Shown one piece after another: positions 35,375 to 44,241 of a stretch of 64,000 nt of DNA. The stretch spans positions 1 through 64,000 of the forward strand of contig NZ_BOON01000030.1 in assembly GCF_016863255.1 (NCBI RefSeq), in the 5' to 3' direction. Below the pieces are notes generated by a model. That model worked only from the letters and a program-made list of their open reading frames with translations. It was not told the origin of the DNA and searched no databases. The first letter of the stretch is position 1. Each line of letters starts with the position of its first letter. Source of the stretch: Planosporangium mesophilum (GTDB lineage: Bacteria > Actinomycetota > Actinomycetes > Mycobacteriales > Micromonosporaceae). A program made the translations under genes and the position numbers.

Positions 35375-36910
35375 TCAGTCGCTGAGGACCTCCTCGCCGT
35401 GCTCGCCGACCGCGACACCCTCGCGCATCGTGGTGCCCCGGAAGTACTCCGGGCGCACCGCGTTCCACGCCACCATCAGCACGACGCCGACCAGGATCGA
35501 GCCGATGCCGAGGACGAACACGCCGCCGATGCCGAACGGCGACGTCTCGCTGTCGCCTCCCGCCGGGAAGCTGTCGATGGCGGTCTTGACGAACGCGACC
35601 AGCAGGATCACGCCGCCCAGCAGCGGCATGATCACCTTCAGCCACAGGTCCTTCGCCGTGCGGCCCGGCTCGTTGCGGAAGTACCAGGCGGAGGCGAAGC
35701 CGGTCAACCCGTAGTAGAACGCGATCAGCAGACCGATGGCCGCGATGAGGTCGTTGAGCGAACCCGGGCTCAACCAGGTGAGGCCGGCGTAGAACACGAC
35801 CGACGCGATACCCATCGCCCAGGTCGACACGGTCGGTGTCTGGTAGCGCGGGTGGACGTCGCCGAACACCTTCGGTGCGGCCTTGTATGCGGCCATCGAC
35901 AGCGTCGTCCGGGCGGTCGGCAGGATCGTGGTCTGGGTCGACGCGGCGGCCGACGACAGCACCGCGAGGAAGAGGAACTTCGCGCCCCAGCCGCCGAGCA
36001 CCGCCTCGCCGATCCCGGAGAGCGGGTCGTCGATGGTGTCCGGGTTGGTCATGCCGATGCCGTCGGAGCCGACACCGGCGTACGCCTGGGCGGCCACCGT
36101 GACGATCACGTAGGTCGCCAGCAGGATCACCGTCGAGAGCACCGCGGCGCGTCCCGGGGTCACCGCGCGGTTGTCGGTCTCCTCGTTGACCGCGACCGCC
36201 GAGTCCCAGCCCCAGTAGATGAAGACCGCGAGCAGGAAGGCCGCCGACAGCGTCTTGAAGTCCATGCCGCCGCCGAACGGGTTGAACCAGTCCAGCGACG
36301 GGTGGATGGACTGGTCGCCGGCGCTGTTCGCGTACACCTGGACCAGTGCGACGACCGAGAACACCGCGAGGACGAGCAGTTCCAGGCCGAGCAGGACGAC
36401 CTGGGTACGCGCCGACAGTTCGACGCCCCGCCAGGCGATCCAGGTCATGACGAGGATCCAGACGCAGCCCAGGCCGGTCACGGCCCACGTGTTGCCACCC
36501 AGTTCCTTGAGCCCCAGCAGGTCGAACGTGTACTTGCCGGCGATCTGGGCGAGGTTGGCCATCACGATGACGTCCGCGGCGACGATCACCCAACCGGTGA
36601 GCCAGCCGAGGCGCCGGCTGAACACGCGCGCCACCCAGGTGAAACTGGTGCCGCAGTCGGGGTCGACGTTGTTGAGCGCCTTGTACGCGTACGAGATGAA
36701 CAGCATCGGGATGAACGCCAACAGCATGATGATCGGCCCCTTGGTGCCGACCTCGTCCGCGACGTAGCCCATGGTTGCCGCGAGGCTGTAGCCCGGAGCG
36801 GTCGAGGCCACGCCGATCACGACGGTCGATAACAGGCCGATGGCGCCGAGCCTGAGGCCCTTGTCAGCGGGCGACCGGGCCGGGGTCGCCGGGGGAGCGG
36901 AAGCGGTCAT
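35375..36910 (-). CDS. APC-family amino acid/polyamine permease
   Basis: 511 aa from the ATG at 36910 (GAGG nine bases upstream); ATG 36919 adds three residues. About 12 membrane segments. APC marks: GAIGLLSTVVIGVASTAPGYSLA near the start, DCGTSFTWVARVFSRRLGWL and YWGWDSAVAVNEET. It would bring in the amine or amino acid degraded by the surrounding enzymes, by proton symport or antiport. Transcribed separately from the Lrp operon, with 129 bp between, and divergent from the saccharopine-dehydrogenase-like gene. Confidence 0.93.
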   Translation of the reverse strand: MTASAPPATPARSPADKGLRLGAIGLLSTVVIGVASTAPGYSLAATMGYVADEVGTKGPIIMLLAFIPMLFISYAYKALNNVDPDCGTSFTWVARVFSRRLGWLTGWVIVAADVIVMANLAQIAGKYTFDLLGLKELGGNTWAVTGLGCVWILVMTWIAWRGVELSARTQVVLLGLELLVLAVFSVVALVQVYANSAGDQSIHPSLDWFNPFGGGMDFKTLSAAFLLAVFIYWGWDSAVAVNEETDNRAVTPGRAAVLSTVILLATYVIVTVAAQAYAGVGSDGIGMTNPDTIDDPLSGIGEAVLGGWGAKFLFLAVLSSAAASTQTTILPTARTTLSMAAYKAAPKVFGDVHPRYQTPTVSTWAMGIASVVFYAGLTWLSPGSLNDLIAAIGLLIAFYYGLTGFASAWYFRNEPGRTAKDLWLKVIMPLLGGVILLVAFVKTAIDSFPAGGDSETSPFGIGGVFVLGIGSILVGVVLMVAWNAVRPEYFRGTTMREGVAVGEHGEEVLSD

Positions 36911-36973
36911 CGCAGCCATCCTCGGAGTGGGAGAGAGATCGACGTGCTGCGTTTATCGCAGGTTTGGATGCTC

Positions 36974-37001
36974 TTGACAAGGGTTTCCGTAGCAGTAACG
37001 T
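36974..37001 (+). promoter_or_regulatory. Candidate promoter of the saccharopine-dehydrogenase-like gene
   Basis: Consensus TTGACA (36974-36979) followed after 16 bases by TAACGT (36996-37001). It lies in the 169-bp gap between the divergent permease and dehydrogenase genes. The motif GTAACG or GATAACG recurs at 36995 and 37007, which might be part of a regulator site, but no clear inverted repeat was found. Confidence 0.4.
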
Positions 37002-37079
37002 GCTTCGATAACGGTTTCAGTCTTACGTGGGCCGCCACGGTTACGTGGCTGTGCCCGTCTTCTGGTGAAAGGCGCACCC

Positions 37080-38285
37080 ATGCGGGTACTTCTCGTGGGC
37101 GCCGGCGGCGTAGGTGCTGCCGCGGCCGGTATCGCCGCGAGGCGCGACTTCTTCGACGCGTTCGTCGTCGCCGACCATGACGCGGCGCGGGCCGAGAAAG
37201 CGGCGTCGGGCACCGGCGATCCCCGCTTCGTGGCCGCCCGGGTCGACGCCTCCGCGCCGGAGGCCGTCGCGGCGCTGTGCCGCGAGCACGGCATCACGCA
37301 CGTGCTCAACGCGGTCGATCCCCGTTTCGTCATGTCGATCTTCTCCGGCGCGTACGCGGCCGGCGCGGACTACCTCGACATGGCCATGTCCCTGTCCAGC
37401 CCGCATCCGGAGCGACCGTACCGCGACTGCGGCGTCAAGCTCGGCGACGAGCAGTTCGCGGTGGCCGACGACTGGGCCGCCAATGGACGGCTCGCGCTCG
37501 TGGGCATCGGCGTCGAGCCCGGACTGTCCGATGTGTTCGCCCGGTACGCCGCGGACCACCTCTTCTCCCGCGTCGACGAGATCGGCGTCCGGGACGGCGC
37601 CAACCTGGTCGTGGACGGCTACGACTTCGCCCCGACGTTCTCGATCTGGACGACGATCGAGGAGTGCCTCAACCCGCCGGTGGTCTGGGAGGCCGACCGC
37701 GGCTGGTACACCACGGAACCGTTCTCCGAGCCGGAGGTCTTCGACTTCCCGGCCGGCATCGGGCCGGTCGAGTGCGTGAACGTGGAGCACGAGGAGGTGC
37801 TGCTGATCCCGCGCTGGGTCAAGGCCCGGCGCGTGACGTTCAAGTACGGCCTCGGCAACGAGTTCATCGAGGTGCTGAAGACGTTGCACAAGCTGGGGCT
37901 GGACTCGACCGGACCGGTGAAGGTCGGTGGCGTTTCGGTGGCCCCGCGCGACGTCGTGGCGGCGTGCCTGCCCGACCCGGCGACCCTGGGTGAACGAATG
38001 CGCGGCAAGACGTGTGCTGGAACCTTGGTTACGGGCCTGGACCGATCAAATCAGTATAAGTCGATATATCTTTATCACGTGGTCGACAATGAGTGGTCGA
38101 TGCGCGAGTACGGCTCCCAGGCGGTCGTCTGGCAGACCGCCGTCAACCCGATCGTCGCGCTCGAACTGCTGGCATCGGGTACGTGGTCGGGCGTCGGCGT
38201 GCTCGGGCCGGAGGCGTTCGACGCCGTCCCGTTCCTGGACAAGCTCGTCGAGTACGGCTCCCCGTGGGGCATTCGCGAGCAGTGA
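37080..38285 (+). CDS. Saccharopine dehydrogenase-like NAD(P) oxidoreductase
   Basis: 401 aa from the ATG at 37080, with GAAAGG eight bases upstream. N-terminal Rossmann motif VLLVGAGGVGAAAAGIAARR. ITHVLNAVDPRFVMSIFSGA and YLDMAMSLSS are the usual Sacchrp_dh segments, and GIGVEPGLSDVFARYA the domain join. The family includes saccharopine reductase, L-lysine dehydrogenase, carboxynorspermidine and homospermidine synthases, all acting on imines formed between an amino acid or diamine and a carbonyl. In this putrescine/GABA setting a polyamine- or lysine-linked imine is the best guess. It is monocistronic and converges with gabT. Confidence 0.9.
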   Translation: MRVLLVGAGGVGAAAAGIAARRDFFDAFVVADHDAARAEKAASGTGDPRFVAARVDASAPEAVAALCREHGITHVLNAVDPRFVMSIFSGAYAAGADYLDMAMSLSSPHPERPYRDCGVKLGDEQFAVADDWAANGRLALVGIGVEPGLSDVFARYAADHLFSRVDEIGVRDGANLVVDGYDFAPTFSIWTTIEECLNPPVVWEADRGWYTTEPFSEPEVFDFPAGIGPVECVNVEHEEVLLIPRWVKARRVTFKYGLGNEFIEVLKTLHKLGLDSTGPVKVGGVSVAPRDVVAACLPDPATLGERMRGKTCAGTLVTGLDRSNQYKSIYLYHVVDNEWSMREYGSQAVVWQTAVNPIVALELLASGTWSGVGVLGPEAFDAVPFLDKLVEYGSPWGIREQ

Positions 38286-38342
38286 GTCGCCGCGAGCACG
38301 GAACGCGGACACGATAAGCTGAGCCGCTCCCAGTAGCGATCT

Positions 38343-38402
38343 TGGAGTTGTGGCGCCGCTGCACCGCTGCCGCGGAGGCGGGCGGCAGGCGCCACAACTC
38401 CA
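38343..38402. terminator. 15-bp inverted repeat between convergent genes
   Basis: TGGAGTTGTGGCGCC (38343-38357) and its exact complement (38388-38402) enclose 30 bases that can fold further (GCTGC/GGCAG). The repeat lies between the plus-strand dehydrogenase end and the minus-strand gabT end, so it can serve as a bidirectional terminator. The flanking GATCTTGG recurs in other junctions of the window. Confidence 0.65.
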
Positions 38403-38421
38403 GGGTCGTCAAAGTCGTCGA

Positions 38422-39711
38422 TCATGACGCCAGTGCGGACCCCAGGATCTTCAGGCCGCGGGCGAGGTGCTCGTCGGAGATGACCAGGGGCGGCAGGAAA
38501 CGCAGCACGTTGCCGTGCGTACCGCAGGTCAGCACCAGCAGCCCCGCCTCGTGGCACGCCAGCGCGACCCGCGCCGTCGTCACCGGATCCGGCTCGGGCC
38601 CGGTCGGCCCGGAGGCACCCGGCACCACCAGTTCGATGGCGAGCATGGCGCCACGGCCGCGTACCTCACCGATCGCCGGATGCCGTGCGGCCAACTCTTC
38701 CAGGCCCGGCCGGAGCACCGACTCGATCCGCCGCGCCGCGGCGCACAGGTCCAGCTCGCGCATGGTCTCGATGGCCGCGAGCGCGGCGGCGCAGGCGATC
38801 GGGTTCCCGCCGTACGTGCCGCCCAGCCCGCCGGGGTGCACGGAGTCCATCAACTCCGCGCGCCCGGTCACGCCCGCCAGCGGCAGCCCGCCCGCCATGC
38901 CCTTCGCCGTGGCGACCAGGTCGGGCTCGACGCCCTCGTGGGAGGACGCGAACCAGTCGCCGGTACGGCAGAAGCCGGTCTGGATCTCGTCGGCGACGAA
39001 GACCGCACCGGCCTCGCGCGCCCACGCCGCGATGGCGGGGAGGAACCCCGGCGCGGGTACCACGAAGCCGCCCTCGCCCTGGATCGGCTCGATCAGGACG
39101 GCCGCCACGTTCGAGGCGCCGACCTGTTTCTCGATGACCTCGATGGCGCGCACGGCGGCGTCCACACCGGACAGTCCGCCGTCGCGCAGTGGGTACGACA
39201 TCGGCGCGCGGTACACCTCCGGCGCGAACGGGCCGAAGCCGTGCTTGTACGGCATCGACTTGGCCGTCATCGCCATGGTGAGGTTGGTGCGGCCGTGGTA
39301 CGCGTGGTCGAACACCACCACGGCCGGCCTGCCGGTGGCGTGCCGGGCCACCTTCACGGCGTTCTCCACCGCCTCGGCGCCGGAGTTGAACAGCGCCGAC
39401 CGCTTGTCGAACGTCCCCGGCGTCAGCGCGGCCAACTGCTCGCAGACGGCCACGTACTGCTCGTACGGGGCGACCATGAAGCAGGTATGGGTGAAGCGCT
39501 CAACCTGCTCGCGGACGGCCGCCACCACCCGGGGCGCGGAGTTGCCGACGTTGGTGACGGCGATGCCGGCGGCGAAGTCGACCCACTCCCGGCCGTCGAC
39601 GTCGACGAGCGTGCCGCCGCCAGCACGCTCCACATAGGACGAGATGACGGAGCCGACGCCACGGGCGACAGCGGCTGCCCGCCGCTTGTGCAGCTCAGCA
39701 GACGACGACAT
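38422..39711 (-). CDS. gabT: 4-aminobutyrate aminotransferase GabT
   Basis: 429 aa class III PLP enzyme: GABA + 2-oxoglutarate to succinate semialdehyde + glutamate. Marks: VDFAAGIAVTNVGNSAPRVV, LFNSGAEAVENAVKVARHAT, FDHAYHGRTNLTMAMT, the VADEIQTGFCRTG cofactor Asp and the Schiff-base lysine of ATAKGMAGGLPL. Ordinary length and complete. Its ATG directly follows the stop of the aldehyde dehydrogenase gene on the same strand, so GABA made by that enzyme is used at once. No dedicated succinate-semialdehyde dehydrogenase is seen nearby. Confidence 0.95.
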   Translation of the reverse strand: MSSSAELHKRRAAAVARGVGSVISSYVERAGGGTLVDVDGREWVDFAAGIAVTNVGNSAPRVVAAVREQVERFTHTCFMVAPYEQYVAVCEQLAALTPGTFDKRSALFNSGAEAVENAVKVARHATGRPAVVVFDHAYHGRTNLTMAMTAKSMPYKHGFGPFAPEVYRAPMSYPLRDGGLSGVDAAVRAIEVIEKQVGASNVAAVLIEPIQGEGGFVVPAPGFLPAIAAWAREAGAVFVADEIQTGFCRTGDWFASSHEGVEPDLVATAKGMAGGLPLAGVTGRAELMDSVHPGGLGGTYGGNPIACAAALAAIETMRELDLCAAARRIESVLRPGLEELAARHPAIGEVRGRGAMLAIELVVPGASGPTGPEPDPVTTARVALACHEAGLLVLTCGTHGNVLRFLPPLVISDEHLARGLKILGSALAS

Positions 39712-41148
39712 CTAGGCCTCGATGTTGTGCATGACGTGCTTGACCCGGGTGTAGTCCTCCAGCCCGTACACCGAAAGGTCCTTGCCGTGGCCGGAGTGCT
39801 TGAAGCCGCCGTGCGGCATCTCCGCCACCAGGGGGATGTGGGTGTTGACCCAGACGCAGCCGAAGTCCAGCCGGCGCGTCATCCGCATCGCACGGCCGTG
39901 GTCGCGGGTCCAGACCGAGGAGGCCAGGCCGTACTTGACGCCGTTGGCCCAGCGCACCGCCTCGTCCTCGTCGGTGAAGCGCTGCACGGTGATGACCGGG
40001 CCGAAGATCTCGTCCTGGATGACCTCGTCGTTCTGGTTCAGCCCCGCGACGACGGTGGGGGAGTAGAAGTAGCCCCGGTCGCCCACCCGGGAACCACCGG
40101 CCCGCAGCTCGGCGTGGTCGGGCAGCCGGTCGACGAAGCCCGCGACCCGGGCGAGCTGGTTGGCGTTGTTGAGCGGGCCGTACAGGACGTCCTCGTCGTC
40201 GGGGGCTCCGGTCCTGGTGCCGCGGGCCTGCTCGGCGAGGGCGGCCACGAAGTCGTCGTGGATCCCGGGGGCGGCCAGCACCCGGGTGGCGGCGGTGCAG
40301 TCCTGCCCGGCGTTGAAGTAGCCGCCGATCGCGATCGCCTCGGCGGCGGCCTCCACGTCGGCGTCGTCGAAGATCACCACGGGGGCCTTGCCGCCGAGCT
40401 CGAGGTGGGTGCGCTTGAGGTCGGCGGCGGCCGCGGTGGCGACCTCCATGCCGGCGCGGGTCGAGCCGGTGATCGAGACCAGCCGGGGGGTGGGGTGGTT
40501 GACCAGGGCGCGGCCGGTGTCCCGGTCGCCGGTGACCACGTTGAGTACGCCCGGGGGCAGGAACTCGGCGGCGATCTCGGCCAGCATCAGCGTGGTGACC
40601 GGGGTCGTGTCGGACGGCTTGAGCACGACCGTGTTACCGGCGGCGAGCGCCGGGGCGATCTTCCACACCGCCATCATGAGCGGGTAGTTCCAGGGGGTGA
40701 CCTGGCCGACCACCCCGATCGGCTCGCGCCGCACGTAGCTGGTGTGCCCGGCCAGGTACTCCCCGGCGGAGCGCCCCTCCAGCAGCCGGGCGGCGCCGGC
40801 GAAGAACCGGAGCTGGTCGACCGCCGGGGGGAGTTCCTCGTCCGTGGTCAGGCCGATCGGCTTGCCGGTGTTCTGGCTCTCCGCGGCGACCAGTTCGTCG
40901 GCGCGCGCCTCGACCGCGTCGGCAAACTTGAGCAGCGCCCGCTGCCGGTCGCCGGGCGTGGTGTCGCGCCAGGTCTCGAACGCCTTCTCGGCCGCCCGCA
41001 TGGCGCGGTCGACGTCTTCCGCGCCGGAGACAGGGGCTGCCGCGAAGACCTCCCCGGTGGAAGGATCGATCAGGTCCGCGTACCGGCCGTCGGCCGGCTC
41101 ACGCGCGGCTCCGTCGATGAAGTTGGAAAGTACACGCTTGTCGGGCAT
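39712..41148 (-). CDS. Gamma-aminobutyraldehyde dehydrogenase-type aldehyde dehydrogenase
   Basis: 478 aa from the ATG at 41148, preceded by GGAGG; the longer open frame upstream is rejected. NAD(P)-dependent oxidation of 4-aminobutanal to GABA. Marks: RVLSNFIDGAAREPADG at the start, VTPWNYPLMMAVWKIAPALA, the general base in LELGGKAPVV and the nucleophile in NAGQDCTAATRVL. The sequence pattern and operon with gabT favour the aminobutyraldehyde (PatD/YdcW) type; related betaine- or succinate-semialdehyde activity cannot be excluded. First gene of the ALDH-gabT pair. Confidence 0.92.
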   Translation of the reverse strand: MPDKRVLSNFIDGAAREPADGRYADLIDPSTGEVFAAAPVSGAEDVDRAMRAAEKAFETWRDTTPGDRQRALLKFADAVEARADELVAAESQNTGKPIGLTTDEELPPAVDQLRFFAGAARLLEGRSAGEYLAGHTSYVRREPIGVVGQVTPWNYPLMMAVWKIAPALAAGNTVVLKPSDTTPVTTLMLAEIAAEFLPPGVLNVVTGDRDTGRALVNHPTPRLVSITGSTRAGMEVATAAAADLKRTHLELGGKAPVVIFDDADVEAAAEAIAIGGYFNAGQDCTAATRVLAAPGIHDDFVAALAEQARGTRTGAPDDEDVLYGPLNNANQLARVAGFVDRLPDHAELRAGGSRVGDRGYFYSPTVVAGLNQNDEVIQDEIFGPVITVQRFTDEDEAVRWANGVKYGLASSVWTRDHGRAMRMTRRLDFGCVWVNTHIPLVAEMPHGGFKHSGHGKDLSVYGLEDYTRVKHVMHNIEA

Positions 41149-41359
41149 GCCTGGCCTCCAGCACTGATATCCGCCTTCAAAGCCACATCCTTCCATCGAA
41201 TCCGCAGCAGGCAAGGCCGTATTTCGATCGTTTCCGTCGGTGCGGACCAGGGCTGAGGGTCCGGGGAGGGCGCGTGCCCGGTGTCGTCGGCGGAGCGTGG
41301 GCCGCGATCGGTAGGCTCCTGGGTACATCCGACGACGTACCCCCGAGGAGCCCGAACCC

Positions 41360-42748
41360 GTGTCCGACCTGAGTCGCATCGTCAAGGCGTACGACGTCCG
41401 CGGGACGGTTCCCGACCAACTGGACGAGGCGACCGCCGAAGCGCTCGGCGCGGCCTTCGTGCAGACCGTGCGCGCGGGCGGTGACGACGCCTCCCGCGTG
41501 GTGGTCGCGCACGACATGCGGGACTCCTCGCCGGCGCTGTCCGGGGCGTTCATCCGGGGCGCCCGCGCGGCCGGCGCGGACGTGGTGGAGGCCGGGCTGG
41601 GCTCGACCGACCTGCTGTACTACGCCTCGGGCTCGCTCGACATCCCCGGCGCGATGTTCACCGCCAGCCACAACCCGGCGCGGTACAACGGCATCAAGAT
41701 GTGCCGGGCCGGCGCCCGGCCGATCGGGCAGGAGACCGGCCTGGCCGAGATCCGTGACCGGGCGCAGCGCATCCTCGACGGGACCGCCGCCGTCGGCGAC
41801 GGGGAGGGCAGCGCCACGCGTCAGGACCTGCTCACCCAGTACGCGGCGCACCTGCGTACCCTCGTCGACCTTTCCAAGATCCGGCCGCTGAAGGTGGTCG
41901 TGGACGCCGGCAACGGCATGGGCGGGTACACCGTCCCGGCGGTGCTCGGCGCCGCCGTGCTCGACCGGCTGCCGCTGGAGATCGTGCCGCTGTACTTCGA
42001 GCTGGACGGTTCGTTCCCCAACCACGAGGCCAACCCCCTGGAGCCGGCCAACCTGGTCGACCTGCAGAAGGCCGTTCGTGAGCACGGTGCGGACCTGGGC
42101 ATCGCGTTCGACGGCGACGCGGACCGGTGCTTCTTCGTCGACGAGCGCGGCGAGGCGGTCTCGCCGTCGGCGGTCACCGCCATGGTCGCGGTACGGGAGC
42201 TCGACAAGCACCCCGGCAGCGTGATCATCCACAACCTGATCACCAGCCGGGCGGTACCCGAGATCGTGAGCGAGAACGGCGGCGAGCCGATCCGTACCCG
42301 GGTGGGGCACTCCTTCATCAAGGCCGAGATGGCACGTACCAACGCGGTGTTCGGTGGCGAGCACTCCGCGCACTACTACTTCCGCGACTTCTGGTACGCC
42401 GACACCGGCATGCTGGCCGCGATGCACGTCCTCGCCGCGCTCGGTGAGCAGGACGAGCCGCTGTCGGCCCTGGTCAGCAGGTACATCCGGTACACGGACT
42501 CGGGTGAGATCAACTCCACGGTCACCGACCAGCGGGCCAGAACCGCCGAGGTCGAGGCCGCGTTCGCCGGTGTCGAGGGCGCGCACGTCGACACCCTCGA
42601 CGGGCTGACCGTGGACCTGCCCGACGGCAGTTGGATCAACCTGCGCCCGTCCAACACGGAGCCGCTGCTGCGCCTGAACGTGGAGGCGCCGACTCCGGAG
42701 CGGATGGCTCAGCTACGCGACCAGGTCCTCGCTATCGTGCGGGGTTGA
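41360..42748 (+). CDS. manB: Phosphomannomutase/phosphoglucomutase
   Basis: 462 aa, alpha-D-phosphohexomutase that interconverts mannose-6-phosphate and mannose-1-phosphate. The four active-site loops are present: the phosphoserine S103 in TASHNPARYNG, metal loop FDGDADRC, sugar loop GGEHSAHYYF and phosphate loop RPSNTEPLLRLN. GTG start with GAGGAG nine bases upstream. Together with manA (45197) and manC (23084) it completes the route from fructose-6-phosphate to GDP-mannose. The order with the Trm112 and SIS genes is as in M. tuberculosis manB (Rv3257c), and the three are closely spaced. Confidence 0.96.
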   Translation: MSDLSRIVKAYDVRGTVPDQLDEATAEALGAAFVQTVRAGGDDASRVVVAHDMRDSSPALSGAFIRGARAAGADVVEAGLGSTDLLYYASGSLDIPGAMFTASHNPARYNGIKMCRAGARPIGQETGLAEIRDRAQRILDGTAAVGDGEGSATRQDLLTQYAAHLRTLVDLSKIRPLKVVVDAGNGMGGYTVPAVLGAAVLDRLPLEIVPLYFELDGSFPNHEANPLEPANLVDLQKAVREHGADLGIAFDGDADRCFFVDERGEAVSPSAVTAMVAVRELDKHPGSVIIHNLITSRAVPEIVSENGGEPIRTRVGHSFIKAEMARTNAVFGGEHSAHYYFRDFWYADTGMLAAMHVLAALGEQDEPLSALVSRYIRYTDSGEINSTVTDQRARTAEVEAAFAGVEGAHVDTLDGLTVDLPDGSWINLRPSNTEPLLRLNVEAPTPERMAQLRDQVLAIVRG

Positions 42749-42773
42749 GCAAAAGACATTAAGGAGAACGACC

Positions 42774-42956
42774 GTGTCACTCGACCCGGCGCTGCTGGAG
42801 ATCCTGCGCTGCCCCGATGAGCACCACGCGGCCCTCGACTACGACGCCACGGCTTCGACGCTGACCTGCACCGAGTGCGCCCGCGTCTACGAGGTCCGCG
42901 ACGGCATCCCGGTCCTGCTGCTCGACGAGGCCCGTCAGGGCGGCGAGAAGTCCTGA
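42774..42956 (+). CDS. Trm112-family small zinc-binding protein
   Basis: 60 aa, GTG start with AAGGAGA upstream. LLEILRCPDEHHAAL at the N terminus and LTCTECARVYEVRDGIPVLL are the Trm112/YcaR pattern; cysteines C13, C32 and C35 remain, one of the usual four being replaced (possibly by His 17). Trm112 proteins activate methyltransferases in other organisms; the bacterial partner is unknown. Its stop overlaps the start of the SIS-domain gene as TGATG, so the two are translationally coupled. Confidence 0.9.
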   Translation: MSLDPALLEILRCPDEHHAALDYDATASTLTCTECARVYEVRDGIPVLLLDEARQGGEKS

Positions 42957-44173
42957 TGGCCGGTCCGTTCGAGGGCGAGGCCGGCGTCCGAGGCCACCGG
43001 CACCTGGATCTCGACCTGCTCGACGACGCCGAGGCGCTGGCGACCGCCGACCCCGGCGGGATGCTGCGCGCCACGGCGTCCTCCGGAGCACAGGTGCGCG
43101 AGTCCGCCGCCCTGGCGGCCGAGGCCAACCTCGGCTCGATCGCCGACGAGGGCCGGCCCAGGGCCGTGGTCGTCGCGGGCGTGGGTACCGCCGCGCGTAC
43201 CGGCGAGATCCTCGCCACGGTCGCCGGTGCCCGCTGCCCGGTCCCGGTACTCGCGCACCGCAGCGCCGGCATCCCGGGCTGGGTCGGCGCCGGTGACGTG
43301 GTCATCGCGGTATCGGCGTCGGGCCGCTCGCCCGAGGCGCTGGCCGCCGCCGAGGCGGCCTCCCGGCGCGGCGCCCGGCTGGTCGCGATCGGCGCTCCCG
43401 ACTCCGAGCTGCAGTCCATGGCAGAGCGCGCCCGCGCGCCGTTCATCCCGGTGCCGCGGCGTGCCCCGGCCCGGGCCAGCCTGTGGGCGCTCACCGTGCC
43501 GGTGCTGCTGGCCGCCCGTACCCTCGGGTTGGTCAAGGTCAACGAGGCCGACCTGGCGGAGACCGCGACCCGGCTCGACATGGACGCCGACCGGTGCCGG
43601 CCCGCCCTGGAGTCGTTCGTCAACCCGGCCAAGGCGCTCGCCCTCGACCTCGCCAACTCGATCCCGGTGATCTGGGGCTCGTCGTCGCTGGCGACGCTCG
43701 CAGCCCGCCGCTTCGCCGACACCCTCAGCTCGAACGCGCGCTACCCGGCGGTGGCGGGCGCGCTGGGCGAGGCCGGGCGCGGGCGCGTCGGCCTGCTCGA
43801 CGGGGTCTACGGCGGCCTGACCGAGGCCGGCCGCGACATCTTCGCCGACCCGGGTGAGAGCGACGAGGACGTGACCCGGCTGCGGCTGGTGCTGCTGCGC
43901 GACGGCGGCCTCTCCGACGACACCGACGACCAGGGCGAGCCGCTCGCCGTCGAGGAGCGCCGCGCCGACGCGGTGCAGGCTCTGGCCGAGCGTCGCGGGG
44001 TACGCGTGAGCGTGGTGACCGCCGAGGGCGCGTCGCCGCTGGAGCGACTGGCGTCGCTCGTCGCGGTCCCCGACTTCGCCTCGATGTACCTCGGTCTGGC
44101 CCACGGCCTGGACCCGATGGCCGTGCCGGCCGTCTCGGAGATGAAGGAGCTGTCGCGGCATGAGCGAGCGTAG
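42956..44173 (+). CDS. SIS-domain protein beside manB (Rv3256c-type)
   Basis: 405 aa. N-terminal sugar-isomerase domain: VVVAGVGTAARTGEIL, then GWVGAGDVVIAVSASGRSPE, a typical phosphosugar-binding SIS loop, followed by a second, more divergent SIS-like half (SIPVIWGSSSLATLAARRFA). Related to bifunctional phosphoglucose/phosphomannose isomerases, and to the protein between manB and manA in mycobacteria. Whether it isomerises, epimerises or only binds a sugar phosphate is unknown. The last codons (GAG CGA GCG TAG) are part of the 82-bp junction element. Confidence 0.88.
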   Translation: MAGPFEGEAGVRGHRHLDLDLLDDAEALATADPGGMLRATASSGAQVRESAALAAEANLGSIADEGRPRAVVVAGVGTAARTGEILATVAGARCPVPVLAHRSAGIPGWVGAGDVVIAVSASGRSPEALAAAEAASRRGARLVAIGAPDSELQSMAERARAPFIPVPRRAPARASLWALTVPVLLAARTLGLVKVNEADLAETATRLDMDADRCRPALESFVNPAKALALDLANSIPVIWGSSSLATLAARRFADTLSSNARYPAVAGALGEAGRGRVGLLDGVYGGLTEAGRDIFADPGESDEDVTRLRLVLLRDGGLSDDTDDQGEPLAVEERRADAVQALAERRGVRVSVVTAEGASPLERLASLVAVPDFASMYLGLAHGLDPMAVPAVSEMKELSRHERA

Positions 44174-44241
44174 CGAGCGAATCAGTAACTCAGTGCTTTG
44201 GCGAGCGCCGTCGCCGAGCGCCAGCGAGGTGACGGCATGAG
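44160..44241 (+). repeat. 82-bp gene-junction element, copy A
   Basis: Begins ATGAGCGAGCG and ends GTGACGGCATGAG. The 5' part contains the stop of the SIS gene (TAG 44171-44173). The 3' part supplies a ribosome-binding site (GAGGTG) and the ATG (44237) of the cation-efflux gene. CGGCATGAG occurs at both borders like a short target duplication. Copy B lies at 54831-54912, is also 82 bp, and by hand alignment matches at 61 positions, most strongly at the two ends. Confidence 0.8.

Noticed and set aside
32006-41148. Biosynthetic gene cluster or prophage
   Set aside because: Enzymes present are ordinary amine catabolism with a regulator and a permease; no synthases, integrase or phage genes.
38467-41256. 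929-codon plus-strand open frame
   Set aside because: Antisense shadow of gabT and the aldehyde dehydrogenase, which have complete catalytic motifs.
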